Positions 26,494 to 35,094 of a DNA stretch of 64,000 nucleotides are shown one piece after another. Numbering within the stretch: position 1 is the first letter of the stretch; each line of letters begins with the position of its first letter. The translations under genes were made by a program, and so were the position numbers. The stretch is from positions 124,001 to 188,000 of the forward strand of contig NZ_VCQU01000008.1 of the NCBI RefSeq assembly GCF_012932915.1, given 5' to 3'. This DNA is from Antrihabitans stalactiti. GTDB taxonomy: Bacteria > Actinomycetota > Actinomycetes > Mycobacteriales > Mycobacteriaceae. Under the pieces are notes generated by a model that saw nothing but the letters and a program-made list of their open reading frames with translations, ran no database searches and was not told the DNA's origin.

Positions 26494-27138
26494 GTGGCAC
26501 GCGACTATTCCACTCTTCGAGGTGAGCACGGCTCACCCGAGTCGTTGCTGTCCGGAGATCAAGAGGCCGAACTCACTGGAACCGCCGCTTTCGACGCCAC
26601 CGGTGAGGAAACGGCTATGCCGTCCTGGGACGAGCTGGTTCGCGAACATGCCGACCGGGTTTATCGGCTGGCCTACCGACTTTCCGGCGATGCGCAAGAT
26701 GCCGAGGATCTGACGCAGGACACGTTTATTCGAGTGTTCCGGTCGTTGTCGAATTATCAGCCAGGCACATTCGAGGGCTGGCTGCATCGCATCACCACGA
26801 ACTTGTTCCTCGATATGGTGCGGCGCCGTAACCGGATTCGCATGGAAGCGCTGCCCGACGATTACGACCGGGTTCCCGCAGAAGGTCCCGGACCCGAGCA
26901 GGCGTACTACGACGCGCGCCTGGATCCGGACCTGCAATCCGCTTTGGACTCACTTGCACCCGAATTTCGCGCCGCGGTTGTGCTCTGTGACATCGAAGGC
27001 CTGTCCTACGAAGAGATCGGTGCCACACTGGGAGTGAAGCTCGGTACTGTGCGCAGCCGGATCCATCGCGGACGGCAGGCATTGCGTGAGTACCTGGCCC
27101 ACCAGGCAGACAACAAGGTCGACAGCGCACTTCTGTGA
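26494..27138 (+). CDS. sigE: ECF RNA polymerase sigma factor SigE
   Basis: Directs transcription of envelope and oxidative stress genes. The 214-residue protein has a divergent N-terminal arm, then region 2 ([54 protein letters not shown]) and region 4 (LPPEF-like [39 protein letters not shown]), nearly identical to M. tuberculosis SigE. GTG 26494 is the first canonical start; ATG 26617 (MPSWDELVR) is an alternative that keeps all conserved regions. Followed by its anti-sigma gene, htrA and tatB on the same strand, the conserved envelope-stress cluster. Confidence 0.95.
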   Translation: MARDYSTLRGEHGSPESLLSGDQEAELTGTAAFDATGEETAMPSWDELVREHADRVYRLAYRLSGDAQDAEDLTQDTFIRVFRSLSNYQPGTFEGWLHRITTNLFLDMVRRRNRIRMEALPDDYDRVPAEGPGPEQAYYDARLDPDLQSALDSLAPEFRAAVVLCDIEGLSYEEIGATLGVKLGTVRSRIHRGRQALREYLAHQADNKVDSALL

Positions 27139-27182
27139 CACCGCTGCCCCGCGTCTGCTCGGAGACGACCAGGAGGGATTCG

Positions 27183-27509
27183 ATGGCGCACGACCCGGGA
27201 TCGGCACCGGCCCGACGCTTCGGGTCGACGGAGCATTTGGCGAGCGAGGCGATCGCCGCCTACGTCGACGGCGAACTCCGCATGAATGCATATCTGCGTG
27301 CCGCGCAGCATCTGGGCATGTGCCCCGAGTGCGCCGCAGAGGTCGAGGCGCAGCAGCAAGCTCGAAAGGCGCTGCGCGAGTCCGGTGAGATCGCGATTCC
27401 GAAATCCTTGATGGGCGCACTCGGTCGGATCCCGACCGGTGAGTTCCCGTTCTGTGGAAGCGACTTGCCCGACGAAAGTAGGCGCTGGACGCTCCGAAGG
27501 CGCAAATGA
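27183..27509 (+). CDS. rseA: Zinc-binding anti-sigma E factor RseA
   Basis: Cytoplasmic anti-sigma factor that holds SigE inactive. The 108-residue protein has the ZAS motif HxxxCxxC (His43, Cys47, Cys50 in QHLGMCPEC) within the block FGSTEHLASEAIAAYVDGEL that is shared with mycobacterial RseA. ATG 27183 is chosen for its strong ribosome site (AGGAGG, 27171); a GTG at 27135 overlapping the sigE stop is the alternative. In M. tuberculosis RseA is released by reduction of its cysteines and by phosphorylation-triggered proteolysis; whether that holds here is inference. Confidence 0.92.
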   Translation: MAHDPGSAPARRFGSTEHLASEAIAAYVDGELRMNAYLRAAQHLGMCPECAAEVEAQQQARKALRESGEIAIPKSLMGALGRIPTGEFPFCGSDLPDESRRWTLRRRK

Positions 27510-27564
27510 GTGGCCAGCGAACACGCGAGCGAAGCGCGCAATCCAACACAGTAGAGTTTCTGGC

Positions 27565-29061
27565 GTGACCTCGGAATCGACCAAGCCACAAGACGCGGAT
27601 GCTGGGAACCTTCGGCCATCCGATGCGCCGGTGCTCGGGCCGCGGCCGGTGTTCCGCCCCCACGTAGACCATTCCTTCACGCGTGCGTTCGGCCGCCCGA
27701 GCGGTGTGACGGGTTCGTTCACTCCGACGGCAAGCCGGGGTACGCCCTCGCCTGACCTACAGGTTCGTCCGCCCGACCCGATTCTCGCCGAGGCGTTCGG
27801 TCGCCAGGAGGGCGATACCGAGTCGCTGCAGCGCGACCCGAACGCGAGCACCGGACCGGACGAGACGCCTGAGCCACCGGATCCGTGGCGCGACCCGAAT
27901 GCCGGCGCCCAGCTCGGACCGCCCGCCCTGGAGAAGCCGGTCGAGCACGTCTCGCCGCCCGCACCCAAGCTCACCGCTCGCGAAGTGCTGTTCGGCTCCC
28001 GGGTGAAGCCGAAGGCGCTGGCGATTCTCGCCGCCGTCGCGCTGGTCATCGGCCTGTTGGGCGGTTTGCTCGGCCGATTGACCGCTGAGGTCGGTGGAGA
28101 TCTGACGAGCCGGAAAGTCGCACTGCAGCAGGTGGATGCGAGCGGCGACGAGCCGCATACTCAGGTCGCGAAGGTCGCCGAAGCAGTTCTGCCCGCGGTC
28201 GTGTCGATCCAGGTCACGCTCGGCGACAACGCCGCAGGCGGATCCGGTGTCGTCATCGATGGCGCCGGCTACATCGTGACCAACAACCACGTCATCTCGA
28301 TGGCTGCGACCGACAAGACCGGTGAAGCCAAGATTCAGGTGTTGTTCTCCGACGGCACCAAGGCGCCGGGGAAGATTGTCGGCCGCGACACCAAGACCGA
28401 CCTCGCCGTGCTGAAGGTCGACGTCGCGAACCTGAAGGTTGCGCAGCTCGGCAAATCGGCAGACGTCGAGGTCGGTGAAGAAGTCATCGCGATGGGCTCG
28501 CCGCTCGGCCTGAACAAGACGGTCACGTCCGGCATCGTCAGCGCGCTGCACCGCCCCGTGCGGCTCAGCGGCGAGGGCACCGACACGGATGCAGTCATCG
28601 ACGCCGTGCAGACCGATGCAGCGATCAACCCCGGTAACTCCGGCGGTCCGCTGCTGGACGACGAAGGTCGCGTCATCGGAATCAATTCGGCGATTCGCAG
28701 TCAGAGCGGTGGGTCCGTCGGTCTCGGCTTCGCGATCCCGATCGACACCGTCAGCAAGGTCGCACAGGCACTCATTCGCGACGGCGTCATGAAGCATCCC
28801 GATTTCGGGGTCAACGCCAGCACAGTCGTCAACGACATGACGAGCGGCGCCAAGGTCGAGAACGTGAAGGCCAACAGCCCAGCGCAGCGAGCCGGAATCG
28901 TCGAAGGCGACATCATCACCAAGGTCGGCGACCGCGAGGTCACCAATGCTGACGAACTCGTCGTCGCGTACCAGTCGCAACCCATCGATGCCACGGTCAA
29001 CGTGCAACTCGTACGCGAAGGGCGCTTCGTCGATGTTCCGATCACGTTGACGTCCGACTGA
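27565..29061 (+). CDS. htrA: Membrane-anchored HtrA-type serine protease
   Basis: Degrades or refolds damaged envelope proteins. The 498-residue protein has a long Pro/Gly-rich cytoplasmic N-terminus (~1-150), one membrane helix (~153-172), a trypsin-like domain with His242 (NNHVI), Asp279 (TDLAVLK) and Ser359 (NPGNSGGPL), and one C-terminal PDZ domain (~400-498). GTG 27565 is chosen because the open frame upstream runs into rseA and lacks family-like sequence. The stop overlaps the tatB start (TGATG). Member of the sigE-rseA-htrA-tatB cluster. Confidence 0.94.
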   Translation: MTSESTKPQDADAGNLRPSDAPVLGPRPVFRPHVDHSFTRAFGRPSGVTGSFTPTASRGTPSPDLQVRPPDPILAEAFGRQEGDTESLQRDPNASTGPDETPEPPDPWRDPNAGAQLGPPALEKPVEHVSPPAPKLTAREVLFGSRVKPKALAILAAVALVIGLLGGLLGRLTAEVGGDLTSRKVALQQVDASGDEPHTQVAKVAEAVLPAVVSIQVTLGDNAAGGSGVVIDGAGYIVTNNHVISMAATDKTGEAKIQVLFSDGTKAPGKIVGRDTKTDLAVLKVDVANLKVAQLGKSADVEVGEEVIAMGSPLGLNKTVTSGIVSALHRPVRLSGEGTDTDAVIDAVQTDAAINPGNSGGPLLDDEGRVIGINSAIRSQSGGSVGLGFAIPIDTVSKVAQALIRDGVMKHPDFGVNASTVVNDMTSGAKVENVKANSPAQRAGIVEGDIITKVGDREVTNADELVVAYQSQPIDATVNVQLVREGRFVDVPITLTSD

Positions 29062-29453
29062 TGTTCAACATCGGCTGGTCGGAAATGGTGGTGCTACTGG
29101 TCGTGGCACTGGTCGTGCTCGGGCCGGAACGGCTCCCCGGTGCGGTGATGTGGGTGACGAAGACGATGCGCCAGGTCCGCGACTATGCCAGTGGCGCGAC
29201 CCAGCAGCTCAAGGACGAACTCGGTCCGGAGTTCGACGACCTTCGTCAGCCGTTGTCGGAGATCAATAAGCTACGCGGGATGACCCCTCGTTCGGTCATC
29301 ACCAAACACCTGCTCGATGGCGACGACTCGATCTTCACCGGCAATTTCGACCGGCCCTCGCTGGAGAAGCCCAAATCGGCCGAGATGCCCCCGACCAGCG
29401 GAAAACCGTTGAACCACAACGAGCGCCCGCCGATCGATCCTGACGCCACCTGA
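29061..29453 (+). CDS. tatB: Sec-independent (Tat) translocase subunit TatB
   Basis: Part of the twin-arginine receptor complex with TatC. The 130-residue protein has the typical [20 protein letters not shown] membrane helix, the GPERLP hinge, an amphipathic helix (~25-60) and a polar tail. Start overlaps the htrA stop by one base, so translation is coupled. The tail is followed after ten bases by a long palindrome shared with the convergent mrp gene. The same htrA-tatB order is seen in M. tuberculosis (Rv1223-Rv1224). Confidence 0.95.
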   Translation: MFNIGWSEMVVLLVVALVVLGPERLPGAVMWVTKTMRQVRDYASGATQQLKDELGPEFDDLRQPLSEINKLRGMTPRSVITKHLLDGDDSIFTGNFDRPSLEKPKSAEMPPTSGKPLNHNERPPIDPDAT

Positions 29454-29463
29454 ACAACCCCTC

Positions 29464-29503
29464 GTGAGTCTTTTAGGAGTCCCTGGACTCCTAAAAGACT
29501 CAC
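29464..29503. repeat. Intergenic palindrome, GTGAGTC family, copy 2
   Basis: Core identical to the copies at 25569 and 61268. Flanking CTC/GAG extends the perfect dyad to 29461-29506. It fills the gap between the convergent stops of tatB (29453) and mrp (29511), the expected place for a bidirectional terminator, but has no T-run after the stem. Confidence 0.9.
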
Positions 29504-29510
29504 GAGCAGG

Positions 29511-30647
29511 TCAGAGGTGGCGGGTGGTGTCGATGCTGAGCGACATGCCGGCCAGGCCGCGTTGCCGGACCGACAACTTGTCGGCCACAGCGATCAAGGC
29601 TTTGCCAGCGGCTGATTCGGGGTCTCGAAGCACGATCGGAACGCCCTCGTCGCCTGCGACGCGAACGGCTTGCTCCAGCGGGATCTGACCGAGCAGCGGG
29701 ACCTTCGCGCCCACGGCCTTGGTGAGGCGATCTGCCACCACTTGGCCGCCGCCGCTGCCGAACACGTCCATGCGAGAGCCGTCGGGCATTTCCATCCACG
29801 ACATGTTCTCGACGACGCCGACGACGCGCTGGCGGGTCTGTAGCGCGATGGCGCCTGCCCGCTCCGCAACCTCGGCGGCGGCGGGCTGCGGCGTCGTCAC
29901 GACGAGGATCTCCGCACTCGGAATGAGCTGAGCGATCGAGATAGCGATATCGCCGGTGCCGGGCGGTAGATCGAGAAGCAGGATGTCGAGATCGCCCCAG
30001 AACACGTCCGCAAGGAACTGCTGCAGCGCGCGGTGCAACATCGGTCCGCGCCACACCACGGGAGTGTTGCCCTTGGTGAACTGCGCAATGGAGATCATCT
30101 TCACGTCGTGCGCGACCGGCGGCATGATCATGCGCTCGACCTGCGTCGGCCGCGCATCGGTGCCGAGCATCCGGGGGATCGAGTGACCGTAGATGTCTGC
30201 GTCCAGAACGCCGACAGACAATCCCTTCTTGGCCATGGCCGCCGCGAGATTGACTGTGATGCTGGATTTTCCGACGCCGCCCTTACCGGAGGCGACCGCG
30301 TAGACCCGAGTAAGTGAGCCTGGCTGCGCGAACGGAATCACCGGTTCAGCAGAGTCGCCACGCAGCGACCGGCGCAGCTCGGTGCGCTGTTCATCGCTCA
30401 TGACGTCGAGGTCGACGCGGATTCTGCCGACGCCGGGGACGTCGGCGACGGCTTTGCTCACCCGGTCGGTGATCTCGGTACGCATCGGGCACGCGGACGT
30501 CGTGAGGTAAACGACGATGTCGACACTCGAGTCGGAGCCGATATCGACGCTCTTCACCATCCCGAGCTCGGTGATCGGTTTACGGATCTCGGGGTCGTCC
30601 ACCCTGGCGAGGGCAGCACGAACGGCATCTTCGGTGACGACTGGCAT
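29511..30647 (-). CDS. mrp: Mrp/ApbC-family iron-sulfur cluster carrier ATPase
   Basis: A 378-residue MinD-like P-loop ATPase thought to carry Fe-S clusters to target proteins. The N-terminal DUF59/MIP18 domain (~1-95) contains the TSACPMR cysteine. The ATPase domain has the deviant Walker A GKGGVGKSS (~residue 120), DADIYGHSIPR and a Walker B-like ILLLDLPPGTGD. The C-terminal CxxC pair of many Mrp proteins is absent: the region reads ENMSWMEMPDG, as in mycobacterial Mrp. Cluster carriage by the usual cysteines is therefore uncertain. Corresponds to Rv1229c. Confidence 0.92.
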   Translation of the reverse strand: MPVVTEDAVRAALARVDDPEIRKPITELGMVKSVDIGSDSSVDIVVYLTTSACPMRTEITDRVSKAVADVPGVGRIRVDLDVMSDEQRTELRRSLRGDSAEPVIPFAQPGSLTRVYAVASGKGGVGKSSITVNLAAAMAKKGLSVGVLDADIYGHSIPRMLGTDARPTQVERMIMPPVAHDVKMISIAQFTKGNTPVVWRGPMLHRALQQFLADVFWGDLDILLLDLPPGTGDIAISIAQLIPSAEILVVTTPQPAAAEVAERAGAIALQTRQRVVGVVENMSWMEMPDGSRMDVFGSGGGQVVADRLTKAVGAKVPLLGQIPLEQAVRVAGDEGVPIVLRDPESAAGKALIAVADKLSVRQRGLAGMSLSIDTTRHL

Positions 30648-30682
30648 TACTCGATCCTACTGAGCGGCCCTGGACGGACCCA

Positions 30683-31519
30683 TCAGTGGATCTGCGGAAG
30701 GGCCGCAGCGGCAGGCACGATACCGGTTGCGTAGCCGACGGACCAGGCCATCACGTTCGCCACGTAAGCCATCGAATTGTTGTAGCGCAGAATCGCTTTG
30801 GTCTGCTGAGCGATGTCGCGCATGTTCAATCCGCCGTCGCACAGGTAGCGACCGGTCGTCAACGCGGCGTCGAACAGGTTCTGCGGATCGGCGACGCCGT
30901 CGCCGTTGCCGTCGACCCCGTACTTCTTCCAGGTTTCGGGCAGGAACTGCATGGGCCCGACCGCGCGGTCGTAGGTGGCGTTGCCGTCGAGCGCACCGTT
31001 GTCGGTGTCGTGGATGACGTTGTTGCCGTAGAGGCTGCCGTCGAGGATCGGTCCGTAGATCGGGCTCAGCAGATTGCCGTGTTCGTCGGCCTTACCGTCG
31101 TTGGCGTGCGTGGACTCGACGCGGCCAATGCCTGCGATGAGGGTCCACGACATCCCGCAAGCCGGATTCTGTGCCGCGAGGGTGGCCTCAGCGGCCTTGT
31201 AGGCGGCGACGTTGATGTTCGGGACACCGAGCGGTGACGCCTTGACGCTGGTCGGCAGCGACGGCTCGGCCGGCGGTGGCGGGGCAGGCGTGGCGACCGG
31301 CTCGTTCACCACCTTGGCGGCTGTCGTGGCGGGCGTGACTCGGTCGAATGCGGCCGAATGGCCGAGCGCGACGGGCGATACGACGTCACCGGCAATCTGC
31401 GCCGCAGGCGCCTGCGTGACGAGAGCTTCGGTGACGAGTCCAGCTGGAACGAGCCCGGTCAAGGCGATCAAAGAATTTCGCCGAATGGTCGAACTCGACT
31501 TCTTGCTGTGGCGACCCAC
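30683..31519 (-). CDS. Secreted lytic transglycosylase (Rv1230c-like), paralogue 1
   Basis: Cleaves peptidoglycan glycan strands. The 278-residue protein has an N-terminal secretion or anchor segment (IALTGLVPAGLVTEALV), a Pro-rich spacer (~70-95) and an SLT domain of the MltB-like type with catalytic Glu in IGRVESTH, then GNNVIHDTDNGALDG, DRAVGPMQFLPETW and the LRYNNSMAYVANV end motif. An EF-hand-like loop DGNGDGVADPQN sits in the domain. GTG 31519 has a ribosome site (GGAGG, 9-base spacing). Its 5' region can fold into two hairpins. A paralogue lies directly upstream. Confidence 0.9.
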   Translation of the reverse strand: MGRHSKKSSSTIRRNSLIALTGLVPAGLVTEALVTQAPAAQIAGDVVSPVALGHSAAFDRVTPATTAAKVVNEPVATPAPPPPAEPSLPTSVKASPLGVPNINVAAYKAAEATLAAQNPACGMSWTLIAGIGRVESTHANDGKADEHGNLLSPIYGPILDGSLYGNNVIHDTDNGALDGNATYDRAVGPMQFLPETWKKYGVDGNGDGVADPQNLFDAALTTGRYLCDGGLNMRDIAQQTKAILRYNNSMAYVANVMAWSVGYATGIVPAAAALPQIH

Positions 31520-31537
31520 TAGCTGATACCTCCGTTG

Positions 31538-31572
31538 GCCTCTATCGAGGCGCTCCGATTTCAGGTCGGAGC
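31538..31572 (-). other. Structured leader of lytic transglycosylase 1
   Basis: Two adjacent hairpins precede the ribosome site: GCCTC/GAGGC (31538-31551) and GCTCCGA/TCGGAGC (31552-31572). They could control access to the GGAGG at 31529. No known riboswitch consensus is recognised, although c-di-AMP riboswitches precede other wall hydrolase genes in this group. Confidence 0.45.
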
Positions 31573-31588
31573 CGAGGGTACCCTATTT

Positions 31589-31627
31589 GAGATTTTTTCG
31601 TTATCTCGCCGTGACATTGCTCACGGC
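31589..31627 (-). other. Two hairpins downstream of lytic transglycosylase 2
   Basis: GAGAT/ATCTC (31589-31607) and GCCGTG/CACGGC (31608-31627) lie 19 bases after the stop of the upstream paralogue. They may form its 3' end, but no T-run follows the stem on the minus strand. Confidence 0.4.
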
Positions 31628-31646
31628 TGTGGCCAACTGCCGAAAC

Positions 31647-32993
31647 TTAGGGTAGCGGCATTGCGAGCGGGAAGGTCGGAAGGGGTGGCAACTCGAACGG
31701 CAACTGCAGCGGCGGAAGCTGAAAGAGCGGTTCGGGTGCCGGCACCGGGGCCGACGCCGGACCAGGCGCCACGGGTGGCTGCGTCGGAGCCGCAGGAGCG
31801 GCCGGTGCGGCTTCCTGTGTAGGCGCGGGGCGCATGAACGGGTCGGGTGAGTTCGGCGTCGCGGGAGCCTGCGCGTTCGGCGCTGCCGGAGGCGCCTCGA
31901 CCAACTGTTGGCCTGGGGCACCTGGTGCAGCAGGCGTGGTCGGTGTGGTCGGCTGCACGACTGCCGGCGGTGGCGGCGCAGGGCAGAGGATGCCGCACGG
32001 GAATTCGCCGATGCCGGGGATCGTGATCATCGGCGGCGACGTGGTGGTCGTGGTCGATGGGCTCGTGGTGTCCGTGGTTGTTGTCGTCGTCGTGGCCGCG
32101 GCCGACTCCGCGACGAGGGCCGACACGTCGATCGGCGACGTTCCCGGTGGAACGAGATCCGCCGAGATCGACACCGGCGACGGAATTGCGCCAGTGCGGT
32201 ACGCCGCCGACCAGCTCAGAACGTTGGCGGCATAGGCCATCGAGTTGTTGTAGCGCAGCACCGACTGCAGTTCCTGTGCTGGTTCGCGGAGATTCAGTCC
32301 GCCCGAGCAGAGGTATTTGCCGGCCGAGAGGGCAGCGTCGAAGATGTTGTTCGGATCTGCAACACCGTCGCCGTTGGCGTCGGACGCGTAGTTTTTCCAG
32401 GTGCTCGGGATGAATTGCATTGGGCCGATTGCGCGGTCGTGCAGATTGTCGCCGTCGAGCGCACCGCCGTCGGTGTCGGTGATGACGTTGTTGCCGGCCA
32501 GGGTGCCGTCGAGGGTTGGGCCGAGAACGCGAGTGGTCGTTGTGCCTACGGCGTCGGTCTTACCGCCGCCGGCGTGGCCCGATTCGATGCGACCGATCGC
32601 AGCGAGCAGGTTCCAGCTCACACCGCAGTTGGGTTCGGATGCGGCCAGCGCCAACTCTGCGTTGCGGTAGGCGGCCAACGCGATCTCCGGAATACCGAGG
32701 GCTCCGATCGCACTCGGAATCGAGACGTCCCGCAATGGCATCGCGCCCGCGAACGACGCCGGAAGCGTCGGCGAGACTTGGTGGAGCTTGCGCGCAGGCC
32801 GAGGCGACGACGGGACCAATCCGACGGTGTTCGCGAGTTTTACGGCGCTGATTTGCTCGTGCGCGGCTGCAGACAGCAACGGGGCAGGGGTCCGCGGATC
32901 TGGGCCACCGACATATGTGCTCGCCGACGAACCGGCCGAAACCAGCCCGGCTAGAACAAGCGCGGAAACTGTTATCGGGGCCTTCAAACGCAT
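31647..32993 (-). CDS. Secreted lytic transglycosylase, paralogue 2, with long Pro/Thr-rich tail
   Basis: A 448-residue protein. The signal segment (APITVSALVLAGLVSAG) is followed by a spacer and an SLT domain (~110-270) closely related to the downstream gene: catalytic Glu in IGRIESGH, LAGNNVITDTDGGALDG, DRAIGPMQFIPSTW, EF-hand-like DANGDGVADPNN and LRYNNSMAYAANV. It differs by a ~170-residue low-complexity C-terminus, first Thr-rich (runs of T), then Pro/Ala-rich, likely a wall-spanning or glycosylated stalk. ATG 32993 begins the signal segment; GTGs at 33002 and 33005 are alternatives. The pair probably arose by tandem duplication. Confidence 0.9.
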   Translation of the reverse strand: MRLKAPITVSALVLAGLVSAGSSASTYVGGPDPRTPAPLLSAAAHEQISAVKLANTVGLVPSSPRPARKLHQVSPTLPASFAGAMPLRDVSIPSAIGALGIPEIALAAYRNAELALAASEPNCGVSWNLLAAIGRIESGHAGGGKTDAVGTTTTRVLGPTLDGTLAGNNVITDTDGGALDGDNLHDRAIGPMQFIPSTWKNYASDANGDGVADPNNIFDAALSAGKYLCSGGLNLREPAQELQSVLRYNNSMAYAANVLSWSAAYRTGAIPSPVSISADLVPPGTSPIDVSALVAESAAATTTTTTTDTTSPSTTTTTSPPMITIPGIGEFPCGILCPAPPPPAVVQPTTPTTPAAPGAPGQQLVEAPPAAPNAQAPATPNSPDPFMRPAPTQEAAPAAPAAPTQPPVAPGPASAPVPAPEPLFQLPPLQLPFELPPLPTFPLAMPLP

Positions 32994-33056
32994 TCGACAC
33001 ACCACCAGCGGAATCGTGTCAGCGGTCGATAACCGCTCTGGACAACGTTGTCCAGA

Positions 33057-33686
33057 TTACATACCGGGGTTGGGGAGGTCTTCCGAATGAGTGAATTCGC
33101 TCGGTGCTTTCGCACGCCGCGATTTGCCGGAACCGGACCCTTTTCCAGAACTAGCGGAATTCTTGCCTGTACCTGGGGAATTGGGCGTTCGTTCGATCAT
33201 CAGATCGCGTAACTCATCCAGTTCTCGACGCAAATAGTCACGGGTCGTTACCTCACCGATAGCAATTCGTAATGAAGCGAGTTCGCGAGCGAGGAACTCG
33301 GTATCTGCTTTCGTCTGCGCAGCGCGAACTCGATCCTCTTCCAACGACACCCGGTCGCGGTTTTCTTGCCGGTTCTGGGCCAGCAAGATCAGCGGTGCGG
33401 CGTATGCCGCCTGAGTGGAAAATGCGAGATTCAGCAAAATGAACGGATACGGATCCCACCGGAACCGGACCGCGAACACATTCAGCAGGACCCAGACGAT
33501 AACGAAGACCGTCTGAATTGCGAGGTAGCGGCCCGTTCCGAGAAATCGGGCGAACGTTTCGCCCGTACGGCCGACGGCCTCGACATCGAAGGTGAACTTG
33601 AACCCGCGCGAGCCGACGGGGGTCTCTAGCCGCTGGCGCGCCGCGCTTGCCGCCGCCTTTTCACTGGAAATCCGCTTCTCACTCAC
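33057..33686 (-). CDS. DUF1003 membrane protein (Rv1231c-like)
   Basis: A 209-residue protein. A cytoplasmic start is followed by two membrane helices (~58-78 and ~85-105, around YLAIQTVFVIVWVLLNVFAV and PFILLNLAFSTQAAYAAPLI), then a charged coiled-coil (ENRDRVSLEEDRVRAAQ...) and a Ser/Gly/Lys-rich tail. The RFRWDPYPFILLNL block is typical of DUF1003. GTG 33686 overlaps the end of the MgtE-like gene by 8 bases and has a GAGGGG ribosome site. Function unknown; coupling to the MgtE-like gene suggests a shared job in ion homeostasis (inference). Confidence 0.9.
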   Translation of the reverse strand: MSEKRISSEKAAASAARQRLETPVGSRGFKFTFDVEAVGRTGETFARFLGTGRYLAIQTVFVIVWVLLNVFAVRFRWDPYPFILLNLAFSTQAAYAAPLILLAQNRQENRDRVSLEEDRVRAAQTKADTEFLARELASLRIAIGEVTTRDYLRRELDELRDLMIERTPNSPGTGKNSASSGKGSGSGKSRRAKAPSEFTHSEDLPNPGM

Positions 33687-34956
33687 CGATGGACCCCTCG
33701 TGCTCACGCCAGTCTTCCGGCAGCAGGTGATCAAGAACGTCGTCGACCGTAACCGCGCCGAGGAGGTGGCGTTGATCGTCGACCACCGGTCCGCATACGA
33801 GGTTGTAGGTCGCGAAATATCGGGTCACCGTTGTCAGCGGGTCGTGCGGTCGCAATTGCGGTAGATCCTTGTCGAGGATCCCACCGACCAAGCTGGCCGG
33901 CGGCTCACGTAACAGCTGCTGCAAGTGGACGCAGCCCAGGTAGCGACCGGTCGGTGTGGCAGTCGGCGGGCGCACGACGAACACGAGACTCGCAATGGCG
34001 GGCGTGAGGTCAGCGTTGCGGACCCGCGCCAGCGCCTCGGCGACCGTGGTTGCGGGGTTGAGGATCACCGGCTCGGGCGTCATCAAACCGCCCGCAGTGT
34101 CGGGGGAGTGAGCGAGCAGTCGACGAACGGGCTCCGATTCCTCGGGATCCATCAATCGCAACAGCGATTCCGCCTCCGCGTCGGGCAGCTCGCCCAACAG
34201 GTCTGCGGCGTCGTCGGGATCCATTGCCTCCAGCACGTCCGCTGCGCGCTCGGATTCGAGTTGGCCGAGCAATTCGACCTGATCGTCGTCGGGTAGCTCT
34301 TGCACCACGTCGGCCAGTCGCTCGTCGTCGAGCGCGATCGCGACCTCGAGGCGCCGCTTCTCCGGCAGTTCGCGCATCGCGTTCGCGACGTCGGCAGGGC
34401 GAAGCCCCTCGAATTGCATCAGCAACGCCGAGACACCCTGGCCGGGCAATGCGAGGTCGCTCGGCGTGAGGCCCTCCACCTGCTGCCAATCGACCACTTC
34501 GAGCCTGCCTCGACGCCCGAGCCTGCCGCGATGTGGACGCACAGCGACGCGAGACACCACCCAGTCCCGAGTACGGGTCAACTCCATTCCGAGATCGACG
34601 ACGATTACTTCTTGGCTGCCAAGCTCCGGGTCGTCCGGATCGTTCACGCGGACCTTCGAGTCGAGGACCTGTGCGAGCACGAGCACTTCGCCTGTTCGCT
34701 GGGCGAAGCGCCGAAGGCTGACGTTTCCGGTCATGAGCGTCACGCTGCTGGGTTCGACAGCGGTGACGCGGAGCATCGGTACGAAGATTCTTCTGTGCGT
34801 GAGCAATTCGACGACAAGGCCGATCACGCGTGGCTGTTGGCGGCCGAGCCGGATGGTGATCACCACATCTCGGACCCGGCCTACTGATTCGCCGTCCGGC
34901 CCGAGCACAACCAAGCCCGCGAGCCTCGCGGCGAAGACCTTACTTACCGCTGCCAT
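33679..34956 (-). CDS. Cytosolic PRC-barrel/MgtE_N/CBS protein without channel domain (Rv1232c-like)
   Basis: A 425-residue protein. An N-terminal PRC-barrel-like segment (~1-130, GPDGESVGRVRDVV) precedes an MgtE N-domain of short acidic helical repeats (~185-290: ADVVQELPDDDQVELLGQLE, AADLLGELPDAEAESLLRLM) and a CBS pair (~295-415, GGLMTPEPVIL and VTVDDVLDHLLPEDW). Full-length MgtE magnesium channels have five C-terminal membrane helices; none is present here. The domains probably sense Mg2+ or nucleotides and act on a partner, possibly the coupled DUF1003 protein or CorA. Same layout as Rv1232c in mycobacteria. Confidence 0.9.
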   Translation of the reverse strand: MAAVSKVFAARLAGLVVLGPDGESVGRVRDVVITIRLGRQQPRVIGLVVELLTHRRIFVPMLRVTAVEPSSVTLMTGNVSLRRFAQRTGEVLVLAQVLDSKVRVNDPDDPELGSQEVIVVDLGMELTRTRDWVVSRVAVRPHRGRLGRRGRLEVVDWQQVEGLTPSDLALPGQGVSALLMQFEGLRPADVANAMRELPEKRRLEVAIALDDERLADVVQELPDDDQVELLGQLESERAADVLEAMDPDDAADLLGELPDAEAESLLRLMDPEESEPVRRLLAHSPDTAGGLMTPEPVILNPATTVAEALARVRNADLTPAIASLVFVVRPPTATPTGRYLGCVHLQQLLREPPASLVGGILDKDLPQLRPHDPLTTVTRYFATYNLVCGPVVDDQRHLLGAVTVDDVLDHLLPEDWREHEGSIGE

Positions 34957-34970
34957 ACGCCCCAGGCTAG

Positions 34971-35038
34971 GCCGTGTCTCTCATTCTTCGAGACCCGGCC
35001 TGAGTGTTGGATGGTCGCTCCGCAAGCTCCGCGAGCGA
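34971..35038. repeat. Solo copy of the 69-bp repeat
   Basis: Contains CTCTCATTCTTCGAG and GGTCGCTCCGCAAGCTCCGC in the same order as the units of the array at 41943. The 3' part forms TCGCTC/GAGCGA. It lies between the divergent MgtE-like gene and the gene at 35095. Confidence 0.85.
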
Positions 35039-35094
35039 GGCAGTAAACGCAGCTAAGTGCGCAGGGCGGGCAATCTGCGGGGCACAATGTAGCT

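Noticed and set aside
26453-26713. Overlapping plus-strand frame at the start of sigE
   Set aside because: It lies out of frame with sigE, has no domain, and ends inside the conserved SigE region 2.
31520-31646. A c-di-AMP (ydaO-type) riboswitch call
   Set aside because: Hairpins are present but the conserved ydaO core sequence is not recognisable by eye. Recorded only as a structured region.
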